The position numbers and the translations under genes were made by a program. DNA of 64,000 bases from Tetraselmis striata (Eukaryota; Chlorophyta; Chlorodendrophyceae; Chlorodendrales; Chlorodendraceae): the NCBI GenBank assembly GCA_006384855.1, contig VCJN01002455.1:1-64000 (forward strand), read 5' to 3'. The notes beneath the pieces were generated by a model. The model was not told the origin of the DNA. It saw nothing but the letters and a program-made list of their open reading frames with translations, and searched no databases. Positions 25,801 through 38,941 of this stretch are shown here, one piece after another; within the stretch, counting starts at the first letter, position 1, and every line of letters starts with the position of its first letter.

Positions 25801-28800
25801 GGAGGGGGGGGGGGGGGGGTGGAGGAGGGATTGCCCGCGGGCAGATGACAGACGGCTACTAGGTGTATGGGAGTGCACAGGTGTAGCAGGCGCCCGCACC
25901 CGAGGCGTTGGAGTGCAGCAGGTACAGGTACTTGGAGGTCTCGCTGAGGAAGAAGCTCTCCATGCTATCCTCCAGCTCACCTGCCCATACCAGGTCAGGT
26001 CATGCCACGCTCCCAGCGCCTCCCTCTGGCACGAGGACCACGTGCCACAATGCCCCCCCCCCCCCCCCCCCTCCCGGCCTGAGCAAGTGTAAAAGCGAGG
26101 CGAATGCCCCCCCCCCCCCCCCCCCCCCCCTTCGGGCCTGAACCAGTGTAAAAGCGAGGCGATTTAGTGTAACTCAGGCTCACAACCACGAACGGCAGAG
26201 GTTCTGGCATTAAAACAGACTGAGGGATTGCATGGAACTTTGAGGAGTGTGGAGGATTTTGGCACATGCTGGACTGAAGGTGCCAAATCAATATGTGGTG
26301 TATCCGATGCTGCCGAGCGTACCGTGAAGCACAGCTTCAAACATCTACACACACATTGCAAACACTCCCCCCCCCCCCCTTTCACTCCCCGCAATCCAGG
26401 AAGCTTTAAGTCCGCACCTGACTGCACGTCGCGCACACTGGCAAATCCGCAGCGTTGCCGGTTGCGCTCCATCAGCGTCGCCTGCGTGACACCATGCGGC
26501 CACATGTCAGCCACATCCCGCCCCCCCCCCCCCCCCCCCCCCCCCGTCCCTTTAGAATTTAGCTAGCTGTGGCGAGCAACAGGCAGCCGGTGGGCACAGC
26601 TCCACCTGCAGGCTGCGCGCCACCTCCATGAAGTACGGCTCGCCTGTCTCAGCGTGCAGCAGGTAGGTAGACTCAATGAGCTCCGGCCGCAGCGGGTAGC
26701 CCTTCTCGATCGGGTGCCGGCTGCTCAGGCCTGCCGTTCCACAGGCCAACACATCCACACATCAGCTGAGCTGCCTCGCGCCGGGGCAGGGGCGTCACCG
26801 CAGCGGAGATCGCCAGTAGTGGCACATGGGTGAAGAAAGGGGACTCACTGACGTCAAACAGCTCCGGCAGCCAGCCAAACTTGAGCCAGGCGTTGGTGAG
26901 GTTATCATGCAGCGAGGTGGCGTCCTTCATTTGACCGATCATAGCCTGTAGCGACACCCGACCACGCTCGGTCAGCGTCAGTATGCACAAACGCCAGCAT
27001 CCAGGCGTGAGCAGGCAGCCATGGCATGGAGTGGGTCGGGGCGCGCCTGCATGCCGGGCCAGAAGGCGCCCAGGCTGGACACCCAGGGGCGCGTCAGCTT
27101 GCCGGTGTCCATATGAACGTCCAGCAGCCAGCCCTTGGCGTCAATGCCCGCAGGGCGCAGGTGCACCATCGCCGCCGTGTATAGCTCCGCAAACATCTCC
27201 AGGTACTCCGTCTTGCCGAACACCAGCCACGCCTGCGGACCAGCCCGGGATCGCTCTCGGCCTCATTTCCCTTACTGCGCCCCCCCTTCCCCTGTAGAGA
27301 CCCCCCCCCCCCCCCCCCCCTCCCCCTTCCCCTTCCCCGGGCCCTCTTGCACCCCCTTCCCACTCACCTTGAGCAGGTACTCGTAAAAGGAGTCGATGCC
27401 CGCGCCAATCCCCGAGTCCTTGCGCACCCAGGCGCCCACGTCCACGTTTAGTGTGTTGCCCAGCAGCCCCGTGCGCTTGGAGCGCATCCGGAACAGCTTG
27501 ACTGCCGCGTTGTGCGCCAGCTGCTCATACTTGGGGTCACCTGGCCGGCGCAGCAGAGGGCAGCGGGGTGGGAGAGTTGGTGGGCAGCTGCTTCCTCATC
27601 TGCCCTAATAGCCTTGTGGCCGTCGTAACCCCCCCCCCTTCCCCCCCCCCCCCCCCCCCCGCCCTACCCCCGCACTCCCCCCCTGTCCCCGCCCTGGCCC
27701 GCTGGCTGAGGTGAACTCCACAGTGTCCCTGCCCACCCTTTTGGGAAGGGGGAATGAGAGTGCTGTGAGACGGGCATCTGCAGCGATGTGCCGGGACCTA
27801 TGCTGAGAGGTAAAGTAACCTGGCCCTGTGGGCGCCTCACCCGACAGCCGGCTGAGCAGGCCAAACTCCAGCAGCAGCGTGCCGGCGCAGGCAGTGCACG
27901 TGGCTCGCGTCTCGCCCGGCAGCACACCCGTGGCGAGGTTGACCCAGGAGAGCGGGATGCCGCTGGGCGTGGCAAACGCGGGCAGCAGCCGCTCCGCCAG
28001 GTCTTGCGCCAGCACCAGCAGGCAGCCGTCGTACCTACGCAAGGGAGTGCCAGCCCTCAGCCCAGCCCAGCCCAGCTGAGCGCGTAGGGATGGAGCTGCC
28101 TATGTGAGGGGGGGGAGAGGGGGAGCGGGGGCGGGGGGGGGGGGGGGGGGGCACCCCGGCACCAGGGTGGGGTCGCGCAGCAGCAGCACGTGCGTGGAGA
28201 GGAAGCCGCCCAGCGCGCGGATGGTGAGCTCAAACACGTGCACGCGCTCGTCCACCTCCAGGGAGAGGTTGGCGCAGAGCCACTGCACCGCGCGGCGCAC
28301 CTCGTGCTGCTCGCCGAGCAGCTGCGTGTGTTGGGCAGGATGCAGGGCAGGACTGTGAGGGCAAAGGCTTGGGATGTCAAACCACGGCGTCAGGTGTGGG
28401 AGTGTGTGTACAGAGAGGAAAAGGGAACGGGGGCGCACGATGAGGGTGTCCAGCGCGTCGATGAGGGAGAGCGCGATGCCGCCCTGGGAGTTGCTGCCGC
28501 GGCAACTAATGGGGCGCAGGTCGTCGCGGGGGAAGGCACGCTGCATATAGTTGTCGAAGCCGTGGCGGAACATCTGCTTGGCCTCGTTCCTGGGTGATAC
28601 CGCGAGCACCAGCGGCTGTCAGCCCCCCCCCCCCTCCCCCCCCCCCCCCCCTGCGGTGCGCACCCACGCGTGCACCAAACCTCCGCAGCAGCAAGCACAT
28701 GACGGCAGCAGTCACCTGAGCGCCTGAAGCTCCGCGCCAGAGATGGGTCCAGTCCGGTTGAAGAGCTTGCCCTGCGCCGCGGCTTCGTCTCAGCACACAT

Positions 28801-29322
28801 GCAGACACAGATACGGATTCTGGCCCACGTGGGCGAGCGCCTCGCGATGCCTTTATGAGCCCCACGCCATCCTCCGCCTGACCGACAGCCCATTAACCCG
28901 AGCAACCGCTTGCACGTCCTGGTCTCCCTTCTACGACCACTATCACTGCCTTGCAAAGGAGACCAGTTTGACCCCCCCCCCCCTTCCCCCTCCGCTCCCT
29001 CGGCTGGTAGAACTGCTACGCAGCCGCTGCCAAACCTGCCGCAATCCTCAGTGCCAGCGCGCCTCTCCCACCTTGCCGCACGCTAGTACAGGCTGGAATC
29101 TTTCGAAATCTGAGCTTGGGGGAGGAAATATGGCAGCTGGGGGTTGGGAGGTGAGAAGATGGGGGTCTCAGGGCGCACGTCCACAGATCGGAAGTCCGCC
29201 TTGGAGACCGCCGCCACGCCGGGCGTGGGCGACAGCTCAGGCAGTAGCAGCAGCAGCAGCAGCGCGCTCCCCGCCGCCAGTGTAGCAGCCGACGACGAGC
29301 GCTCGCCCCGAGGCCACGCCAT
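22878..29322 (-). CDS. EDEM3: EDEM3-like ER degradation-enhancing alpha-mannosidase (GH47 plus protease-associated domain)
   Basis: Trims mannose from misfolded glycoproteins in the ER lumen and feeds them to ER-associated degradation. Start ATG at 29322 opens a signal peptide ([10 protein letters not shown], then seven leucines). In-phase exons, in coding order: 29322 to about 29175, 28771-28716, 28589-28439, 28321-28155, 28034-27841, 27540-27368, 27232-27047, 26945-26849, 26730-26606, 26481-26418, 25980-25900, 25768-25508, (junction unresolved), 25040-24867, 24761-24432, 24007-23900, 23799-23608, 23174-22878. GH47 landmarks: [70 protein letters not shown] and [16 protein letters not shown]. 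The PA domain ([20 protein letters not shown]) follows, then an acidic tail. About 930 aa, close to animal EDEM3; plants have the related MNS4. Two introns (donors 27046 and 23607) appear to be GC-AG. Confidence 0.92.
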
Positions 29323-31101
29323 CGCTGTGCTCGATACTCCGCGGGCCGCACGGCGCGTGGCCCTCTCCGCAGATGGTAGAAGGGGGCCGCCGCGACTCAG
29401 CCTCGCCGGGGGAGGCGCGCCCGCATGCCGGCCCGCCCGCCCTCCCCCTCGCCGCCGTCCTGCACAACCTCGCAGAGAAAGCGGTACGGTGAGAAGCACC
29501 CGAAGCAGGGGAACGTGGCTCCAGGAGTCTCGGCCTATCCAATGCGCTGACGTTGGTAGCCGCGCTGAGGCGGCTTGCTTTGCTGGTGTGACCTGGCGCA
29601 CCGCAGATCGCCTCGCGTCGTCCGCTCGAAACCGGCGGCCGGCAGCACCGTCCGCCAGCAGCGCGCGGTTTTGACGGTCTCCTCATTCAGCAAGTGCTGC
29701 AATCACTGTAGTTCCAGGCTAGGAAAATTAAAGTCCTCGTAAATTGCAGCGCACATCTGCTAAAAGCTCACTTTTGCCCGGGATTTGCGCGCGCGTGATG
29801 CCACAAAAATTAGTATTGTTGGAGTGATGACCTGGCTATAACATTTGCCCGACAAAAGTTTCCGGCCCATAAATTTTATAGGCCGTAAGACACAATTCGT
29901 CCGATTTTTCCCAACCTGGAACTTCTCTATAGCGATAGTAGCGCGGTGCTATATTAGCTGTATATTTATCCCTTAATTAATTATGTTTTAACATCAGGTC
30001 TTTAGCAGGCTGGATGTATATTCCTTAATTAATTCTTATCGCTTAATGTTGCGCTCTTTCAATATTCGGTCGTAAACGCGCTATGTAGTAGTTGTCATAT
30101 CGGTACGACTGCTGAGCTAGCTCTTCATCAGCCGCCGGCTCACCATTATAACGTAATGCTTGCATTTACACCGACCACATCGCTTTTATTTAGTTCGGCC
30201 CTCACTTCAGCGCGGTTGCGTCATCAACCCTAAAAGCAGGCGCGGGCCGGCACCCGCCCCGCGGGCGGGCGGGGTCTCGTCGCAGATTCAGCAGAGCATA
30301 TCACCCGTCACCCTTGCTGTGGATGTTACCATCGTCTTCCTGAGCAGACATCCGCACAGCGGTGCAGCCCAACACTGCGAGGGCGAATTGAGCTTGTGTC
30401 TGTCGGCGCTCAAGTATTGCCAGCGGGTTCGGGCGTCTTTGCGGCACGGGACCGGTGGTCAGCGGGCGGTCAACGGCGGGCGGGCGGGCACTGGCACGAC
30501 AATCACCGGGCTGCACGTGCGCCCGCGCACCTCACTGACCCAGCCTAGGACCCGCCGCACCGGAGCGCATAAGGCCCCGGGGGAGGAAAAGCTGTTCTGG
30601 GCCAGAGAATTGGTTGCTGCTGCGGCAGGACTGGAATAGGTGCCACGGCGCTGCGCTCCGACATCTGGATGCTCTAGCGGGGCAACAGCAGGCCGGCCAC
30701 CCAGGGAGGGCGGAGGGATTACTTGGCATTCTCTGACATACCCTGTACACCACATGCTGCGCCAGCCAATTATCCGCATGGTCCACCTACCCTGCGAAAC
30801 CAGCGCCCGGCCTACCTCCCCATGTGTTAGCCTAGGTCCAGGGCCGGGCTTTGGCTTGCTGGGACAATTCTACGGGCCTGAATGATTGCCGCCATATGCA
30901 GCGACACGCATGCGGCGTGCATGAAAATGGGTTGTGTATGCAATCAGAATCCTCAAGCACTCATTGCACTGAGGGGTAAGTGCACGTTTGCATCCAGAGC
31001 GTGCAGCATTTCCTGAGTGGTTGGTGCATGCTCGCACGCGTGTGTGCTTCAGGGGCGGGGAGGAGGAGTGGTGCGCATCGTCGCAGGCACAGGCAGGCAC
31101 A
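29323..31101. promoter_or_regulatory. Shared upstream region between divergent EDEM3 and PIBF1 genes
   Basis: A 1.78-kb head-to-head spacer that must contain both promoters. 29700-30150 is AT-rich with repeated TTAATTAATT stretches near 29972-30032. A GC-rich self-complementary stretch (core CCCGCCCCGCGGGCGGGCGG) lies near 30250. No canonical element was assigned. Confidence 0.5.
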
Positions 31102-34100
31102 ATGGCGAGCAAGGCAGGGCGGCGGATTGAGATGATGCTGCAGGAGTTGCAGGTGTGCCATGCGCTTGCCTGGTCCCATTACCTCCCACAACACTTCTCT
31201 TGCCCCCCCCCCCCCCCCCCCCCCCCGCGCCATTTTTTTTCGCCCCCGCGGCATGCCCCGCACCCGGCCGACATGGAGCACACCGTACCGATAGGATCGA
31301 GCATGATAGTGCCATGCCGGAGCATTGGCGCGCAGGTCACGGATGCGGAGGCCGGCAGCGGGCCGACCTCCCCCATGTCGCGTGTGGACCTGTCCGGCAT
31401 GGAGGAGCCCTCATACACGCTCGAGTCTGAGGCGAGCGGCGCCTTGGACATGACGGACATGGAGATGGAGGAAGGTGCGATGCGGCCGGGGTCAAGAAGA
31501 CGGCGCTGGCAGGGAATGAGGGGCGGGCATGCAGATTGATGGTGGCGCATGCACTCGCAGGCATGCACGCCAGCAGCGGACCCCGTCGGCGTAGCGGCAT
31601 GCAGGGGCGGCATTCAGGCTACCTACTGGAGCGCATTGAGAACGATTACCGCGCCCGTATATCTGAGCTTGAGCTGCAGGCAACCCCCGCCCTCACACAA
31701 CCCCACACAGCCGCCTTCACTCCCCCTCACCCGCCTACACGGCCCCCTCTCCCGCTTCTGACGCTGCCTGTAAATCCATGCATGGATGCAACTCAAATAA
31801 ATCCCACAAGAAAACAGACAGTGAGCACGGCCTTGCGGCAACTGATCACGATAAAGTCTCTATATGCACCCACACTTGCATCATCATTTCCACCGCAAAG
31901 TTCCTTCTGACGCGAGTGTATCCCGGCGTAAGGCATGCTGCTGACTGACTATCTTCACCACGACGGCCTGCGCGGCGATGCAGCTATCGGAGGCGGCTCG
32001 CGACCGCGCCGCAGCCGACGTCGCGCACGAGCAGCTGCTGTCGGAGCGGGATCACGAGATTCGGGGCCTGCGCTCGCAGCTGGACGAGGAGCTAAAGGAA
32101 GTGCTCGAGCGGCAGGCGCAGGTATACCTTCGGCCGCTGTCGTGCCCGATCTGTGTACTAGGCTGCCGGCGCTGGAAGACTGCTCGCCTGTAGACCATCT
32201 CATCTCCGCGCCCCTGGCTGCAGGTGGAGGCGGCGGCGCCGGCGATCCAGGGGCAGATGCGCGCAGTGCGCGACCAGCTCGAGCGGCTACACGTCACAGA
32301 GGCGCAGTACGTTGAGATATTGCAGGTGCCGCGGGATCGGCGGCCGCTGGTGGACGAGGTCAAGGTCGCTGTGTATGACGCGCAAAAGGTGCGCCCCCCC
32401 CCCCCCCCCCTTCGCTTTTCAACCTCATTTCTTCCTCCTATGTCACGACAATGCATTCATCAAGATCTGTTTTTCGACACGTAGCGTCTCGACACCGACA
32501 ACAGACCGCTGCGCAGCATCGCAAGAGACAGAAGCAAGTCTGCTCAACGCTCGGCCGTCCTAACTTCTGCGGGTCCCCAACAGGCGATGCGAGCCGAGCT
32601 GGAGGAGCTCCGGGGTGGCGCCGCAGCAGCTCGGGAGGCGAACGCCCGCGCGCAGCAGGAGGCGGCCCACCTCCGACGCGAGAACGCGCGCATCGCCGCG
32701 AGCGTGGTATGCTGGGCATAGCCATCCCGGCCCGAATGTCAGTGCTGTCGCGCGGAGTGCTGCGATAGTCGCCGTGGTAACTCGCCGTCCAGGTCTATGC
32801 AAGGGTTGCAAGAATCCCGAGACTTGCGAATTTGGTATTCTCCTCGAACGGGACAGTGTTCATCCACGATGTATAACTGGCCGGAAGCCCCAGCACCATT
32901 TCCCTAAGTGTCCTGCATTTGATCTATGCTCGACCGAAGCCCATGCTGTGCACCACGTTTCATTTGTGCACCTTTCGAGTTACGAGGCTCGGCGATTTTA
33001 CTGCGCGCCCTGTTCGAAACTTCGAATCACTTGGCCGAGAGTGTCGAAGCGACCTTAACTGGATGACGACCGTAATGTAAGGCGATCCAGGTTTCAACTG
33101 CTCATGGGGTTGATCCGATGTGCGCATCAGGTGATCTGGCTAAAGTTATCCTGGGGCTTCGGTTGGATCGCCTTGCTCAGGTGGACCGCGAAAAGGACGC
33201 CGATGGGCAGGTGTCGGCGTACCAGGCGCGCGTGGAGCGGCTGTCGGCGGAGCTGGAGGAGATGACGGTGCGGGCGGAGGTGCTGGCGGCCAAGGGCAGC
33301 ATGTACGACGACCTGCAGGCGAAGTGCGACAAGCTGGAGGAAGAGAATCAGAAGCTGCTGTCCACGGAGGCGGCGCTCAAGCGCGCACAGGTGCGGTACA
33401 ATCCACCGGCCGCACTCTCGCTCTCCTATTGCTTTGTCCTGCTGCTGCTTCGCGCGGTTGCAGCTGCTTGCCGGCCTCCGCTGCCGCGATCCGTCCTGCC
33501 GCATCCTACTGAAGATATCAGCGGCTCTTGGCCGGCTGTTGACACGCTGCGGCTGCGTACCCTCCGGCAGACGGATATCGAGGAGATCCGCAAGAATAAC
33601 CGCGAGCGGGAGCACACGCTGCAGATGCTGATGATGGACAAGGCGTACCTGTCCAAGGAATGCGAGGCGCTGTCGGAGCGCGAGCGGAAGCTCGAGGCGG
33701 AGCTGGACTCTAAGGGGGAGAAGGTGGCGGCGCTCAAGAAGGCGCGGCAGGAACTGTACGACAAGCTGCTGTCGGGCGAGGCGAACGAGGCGGGGCGCTA
33801 CGAGCGGCGGCTAAGCGACGAGATCGCGCGGATCCAGGCGGAGGCAAGCTCGCACATCGACCGCATTCGCAAGGAGAGCACCGAGATGTTCGAGCGCGAG
33901 ACGCGGCTGTTGCGCGAGCTGCGGGACTCGGCACAGCAAGAGGCCGCCGCCGCCGCGGCAGGCACCAAGGCGCTGCAGGGCCAGTATGACGACCTGCTTC
34001 TGCAGCATCGCGACCTCCAAAAGCGGGCAGACCTGCAGCGAAGCGAGCTGCAGGTGTGCTAACACTAGCTTTGCCCTGTCCCGCCATGACGAACGACAGC

Positions 34101-37100
34101 GGGCATCCGCATGTTGCGTTTTGCTGCTCTTTGGGGTGGCGGGTGTCCGGCGCGTGTATGCCTCTCAACTGCGCCCGCTGTCTCGCAGGGCGAGATCCGG
34201 ATGAATGAGTTTGAGCGGGACCGCCTGCGTGTGCAGCTGGATGAGAAGGAGGCTGGTTTGAAGCAGGCGGTGCTGCAGGTCGGTCAATCTCCCCCCTGTC
34301 GCCTTTCCTGCCGCAACTATCAAATGGAGGGAGGGGGGCACATCGCCACCTGGCGTAGAACTAGCGTGTGAGCCACATGACATGATGCACGGGGAACTGG
34401 CAAGTATGCGGCAGTATAAATATGGCCATATAGAGATGGTGTAGGACACATTGCTGCGGAGGGCGCACCTCATCAGGAGACCAGCTCGGAAAGGGGTAGG
34501 TTTTCACCACGGGCCGGCTCGCCGCTCGACTACTGTCGAAGGCAGAGATGGGATGGATGCGCTGTGGAACGGGGAGCGTGACAAGCAGCGTGAGCTCGGG
34601 TGCCTGAGGCGTGGGTGCGGGGTGTGGGGCGCCGCGTCAGGTTGAGATGCTGCAGGAGAAGGTGCGCGTGCTGACGGAGAGCTACTACAACCTGGAGGCG
34701 GAGAAGCACCGGCGGGCAGCGGACCTGGAGTCGCAGCTGCTGGCGTGCCAGGAGCGCCTGGGGCAGTACGAGAGGATGGAGACCGACATCGATACCGCTG
34801 TGCTGCGCGGAGGTGCCCCCCCCCCCCCCCCCCCCCCTCTCGATATGTGTATATGTGTTGCATGTACCCCTATGTTCATCCATCCATGCAAACATACACG
34901 CTATTTCGAACGTGCATGTGGCGGTATGGCATACATCTTGACGAGCCAAGTGCATTGAGAATGTTCATATATGAATGTATGTTATATCCGATTCCAATCC
35001 ATGTGGGCGCGACGGTCCATGTCCTAGTATAATCCAGCCTAGATCTTTAAACTCAATGCCAACAATATACCAACCCTATGGCTCTGACAGAGCGAGAGGA
35101 GGGGGGTGATATCCATGTAGGTGTCACTTCCTGCTACATTATAACCTTGTTATAACATCTACATCAATAAACAATTGGGTACTTATACCCGGGGGTCTGC
35201 ATTTGGTTTTTGACGCTAGATACCCCATACTACACAGACACGAGTGCGGTACCCGTGATCACTCGATCGCAACGTTTCTGATGCAATGTTTCGGTATGCG
35301 CAATATCATGCAAACGCTCTTACGGGTTGGTGTTGGAGCACACGGACGTGGCTGAACATCTTCGCGTTCGCCGACGTTGACAGAACGATCATGTCACGAC
35401 AGCTCCGCTTGGAGCTGAAGGCCGCGATATACTGGATATATACTTCTAGATCACACGTGCACACACATATACAATGTTCTCATCCTCATTAAATCATTTC
35501 GGCATCAATCCATATTGGCTGATGAAGCTCATTGTGGGCTCTGACGCTACCCGGCGACGCGGCAACGCCTGCCGCAGGCGACGACGCCGACCTGCAGAAC
35601 ATGCTGGCGGGGTCGCTGCCGCTGGCGGTGCGCCGCCGCGTGCAGCAGTCGCTGCAGCTGGCGGCGCGCGTGAGCCGGCTGGAGGCGGAACGCGTGGAGC
35701 TGGCCCAGGCCAAGGAGGCGGCCGCCAGCCGGGCGCAGAGCCTGGAGGGGCAGCTGGCGTCGCTCCAGGCCAAGTGGGCAGCCCCCCCCCCCCCCCTCTC
35801 CTCCTCCCCGCTCCTCCTCCCCCACACTGACCGGCTCCGCACCGGCCACGCGGCCGTGTCTGCAGAGCGTTGCCGTCCCTCTGGCGATGGGATACGCCAA
35901 TTGACCAAACAGTAATAATGACCCCGAAGCAATTCCATAGACACCACTTATACCAGCTTCTACTTCGTGCTTGGAACTGAGAGATTGGACACATCTTTCA
36001 TAGTTGTCTGTAGCTTGACCGGCAGCTCGGCATCCTTTCTAATGCGACACGTACCGTTACGGGTGCTGGTGCACTTACATGAACCCCCGACATAAGCCCC
36101 AAAATCGGCTTTTGCGAAACCTATACGGAAATTCGGTATAGTTCCGTTATATCTTCGATTAGATATGACCTCTGGCAGGTAGGGCAGGTTATTATTTGCA
36201 GATGAGCACTATTTACCGCGTCGACACCTGAATACAGAAGCACTTAAAAAGACATAAACTTGTTGTTTGGTTGTTGCTCATACAGAAACAACGTCATGTT
36301 CTGGGCCACTTAATCAGCCAACTCACTGACAGATGCCGCCGGCTCTGGTGCACCGGGGCGCCGCAGGACGCGGCTGCTGGGGCAACCGCAGTCCTTCCTG
36401 CTCGAGCAGCTGGAGGACGCTGAGCGCAAGGCGCGACAGGCCGACGTGGACCTGGAGGCAGCCAAGGTGGGCCGCTCTGCGCGGTGGCGCGGTGCCGCTT
36501 GCTGACGGACGAACGGGCGCATGCGCCGACTGACGGCTGCGGCGGTGGGCGCGCCTTGGGGTAGGCCAAGGAGGAGGGCCTGCGGGAGCAGCTGCAGCAG
36601 CAGCAGGCGGAACTCAGCCAGAAGCTGCGCTGCGCGGAGGAGCAGTGCCGAGGTGCGCCCGGCCGGTCGCCTGCCCCTCACCCGGAGCGAGGGCGGCGCT
36701 CAAACGCCTTTCCCCATCGAGCGCTTGCGACTGCGCGCTCCTTTGAGTTTTCGCAACACTGCGTGAACGGGTACTGATGGTGCGCCTATGCCTGAAGCAC
36801 GCGTTTATTTTCTTGTTATTGCTCGAGGAGGTGGGGAGGGTCTTGGATAAGTGATATGGTCAGCATGATGATAATCATCAATCATGTGCGTAGTGCCAGA
36901 AGTGATCTTATGATGGGACATATCCGGGTGCCGGTGCGCCAGTGATAGAGTGTGTACTGGTAGAGACTATAGGCACCCGGTCACGCGATCCTCCTATGTC
37001 AGTCATACGTTGTCGAATACAATGGGCAAAACCAAGTCCGAACTGCGCCGGCAGCCGTGTTCAAGACCATGGTGTACTCTGGCCGCCGCCTGTCATGAAA

Positions 37101-37234
37101 TCTTCACTGTCGCATTCACCCCGCCTTCACGCGTAGTATGAATTCGCCGCGCTTTTGCGCCATTCTAATGTATTCATAACGCCTCCACGTCTGGGCATCC
37201 TGCCCCATGACGGCGTGGACGCTGATCTGCTGTG

Positions 37235-37267
<33 letters not shown>

Positions 37268-37521
37268 TGGGGCTCACCCGCCACCCTGCAGCGCTGGCCA
37301 ACGAAAAGTCCGCGATGCGGAGCGACCTGGAGCGCGTGCTACGGGAGCGCGGGCAGCTGGACTCGATGCGCGCGCTGCTCGCCGCCGCGGTGCAGTCCGC
37401 GCAGCGCGGTGGCTCCGCGTCGCCCGGCCGGCAACGCAGCCCGGGGCGGGGGCGGGGCGGCGGGCGCGGGCGCGGGCGCGCCATGGCCTCCGCAATTCAC
37501 GTGCCCGGCGCGAGCCGGTAG
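31102..37521 (+). CDS. PIBF1: PIBF1/CEP90 orthologue, centriolar-satellite coiled-coil protein needed for ciliogenesis
   Basis: In animals CEP90 sits at centriolar satellites and distal appendages and is required to start cilium assembly. Fourteen exons splice in phase: 31102-31152, 31336-31474, 31561-31679, 31984-32121, 32224-32388, 32584-32706, 33181-33390, 33571-34053, 34189-34278, 34641-34812, 35578-35773, 36367-36466, 36565-36652 and 37292-37521. The product is 767 aa, against about 757 for the human protein. It is almost entirely coiled coil. Segments matching PIBF1 in order: LLERIENDYRARISELE, TEAQYVEILQVPRDR with VKVAVYD, MLMMDKAYLSKECEALSER, EMFERETRLLRELRDSAQQE, VRRRVQQSLQLAARVSRLEAE and EKSAMRSDLERVLRERGQL. 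The C-terminus is a Gly/Arg-rich tail of about 30 residues. Intron 3 appears to use a GC donor (31680). The ATG has a good context, but upstream codons are also open. Confidence 0.9.
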
Positions 37522-38941
37522 CCAGCTAGACGAGGGTGGGTAGCTCCGGCGGGGCGGGGTGGGGGGGAGGGGAGCGGCGACAGCTCCCAATGTCTGCGTG
37601 TAATCTGCATGGCCATGTCCAGTTAGCACTTCGGCAACACCCGCTCTGACCGCGTCCTCTTGCCAGGAAAGCTTTGCCGAACGTGCAGGCAAGGGACCAT
37701 GCTGTACCCCCCCCCCCCCCCCCCCCTCTCCTCACACTCAGCGGATAAGTCACCCCGGAAGGCGCACACAGCAGCACGCCGCACCTTTCCGTGCTGACAT
37801 GCGGGTGCCGCGGCGCAACTCGGCTAATATCTATGCTAGCCCGGGCGACCCATTCTGGCGTGTGCTAGGAGGATCTAGGACTGTATCGTCTGGCTACATG
37901 TACGCACTAGCCGTTCTGGTCACGCTTCCACCCGTCCATCTTGTTTGCCGACCATATGCAGGGGTATCCATTCCTTAGGTATCCACCCCTGTTATACATG
38001 CACTCCCTTGCCAGCAGCACGAATGGGTATAATAAAGTGTACTTCTTAGTCGCTAATACAATAACGCGATAAGCTTCCCCTTGATGGCATCTGTGCGACT
38101 TGCCCCGCGCGTATGGACAGGGCGGGTGTGCCGATGTATACGGACGGCGAAGATGCCCATGCATTGACAGGATGTACCTCAGTGGGAGATGTCGTATCCA
38201 ATTTGTAGGTATGTACCCCTACTACTATATATGTACTGCCCTGCCAGCAGCACGAGTAGGCATAATAAGTTTATTTTGTTAGTGTATGTGATAGTTGCTA
38301 ACGCGAGGAGTTTGGCATTTGGCAAGGAGTTCTCCCCTGACGGCGAAGATGCCAATGCATTGACAAGATGTATCCAGGCGGACGATCTCATCAGAGATCG
38401 TTACACACAGTGGCAGGTGTATTACAGATATATCATTGTGGTGGAGACATAATTCATTTATACGATACAAAAAACAGCTCAATGGATCACTATGCTCTTC
38501 ACGGATGTAGCAGGCGCAGTGTCCGTCCCTACCCGAAAGGACAGCCACCTCGCGCTGCTGCTGTCCTGCCTCGATAAACACCGGGCTCGCCAACCGCGCG
38601 CAGGAATGGTACCGGTAGCGACGCAGAACAGGCGTTCAAGGAGGCTCACAGACGCAGCGCACACGGGAAATGATTAGCCCCGCGGATGCGCACATCACTG
38701 CATTGATGCAAGCGTGCATTCCTTAGATCTCCCTGTAGTTCAGCTGTGATGTTTGAGGGGACAACGGCCACGAGCCAAGGAGCTTTGGGTGGCAGGGAGG
38801 GGGGGGGGGGGGGGGTCTTGGGCACATCACGGAAAGAGTGTCTCGATTCAGTGGCGTCACGTGGCGACTGTTGGAGCAAAGCAAAGTGGGGGAGGGGGTT
38901 CACTGCGCGCGCGGGGCTCAACCCTAAACCTGCCGCCTGCC
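37522..38941. repeat. Convergent intergenic region containing a diverged ~200-bp direct tandem repeat
   Basis: Two consecutive related blocks, about 37965-38183 and 38188-38378. They share GTATCCA at the start, GCCAGCAGCACGA in the middle and a near-identical end, GACGGCGAAGATGCC followed by ATGCATTGACA. This lies between the 3' ends of PIBF1 and the ankyrin gene. Weak ORFs cross it on both strands; none was recognised. Confidence 0.7.

Noticed and set aside
31536..31910. 125-codon reading through PIBF1 intron 3 as coding
   Set aside because: Protein-like sequence stops at ISELELQ, and the next conserved exon joins in phase from 31984; the read-through part is Pro/Thr-rich intron sequence.
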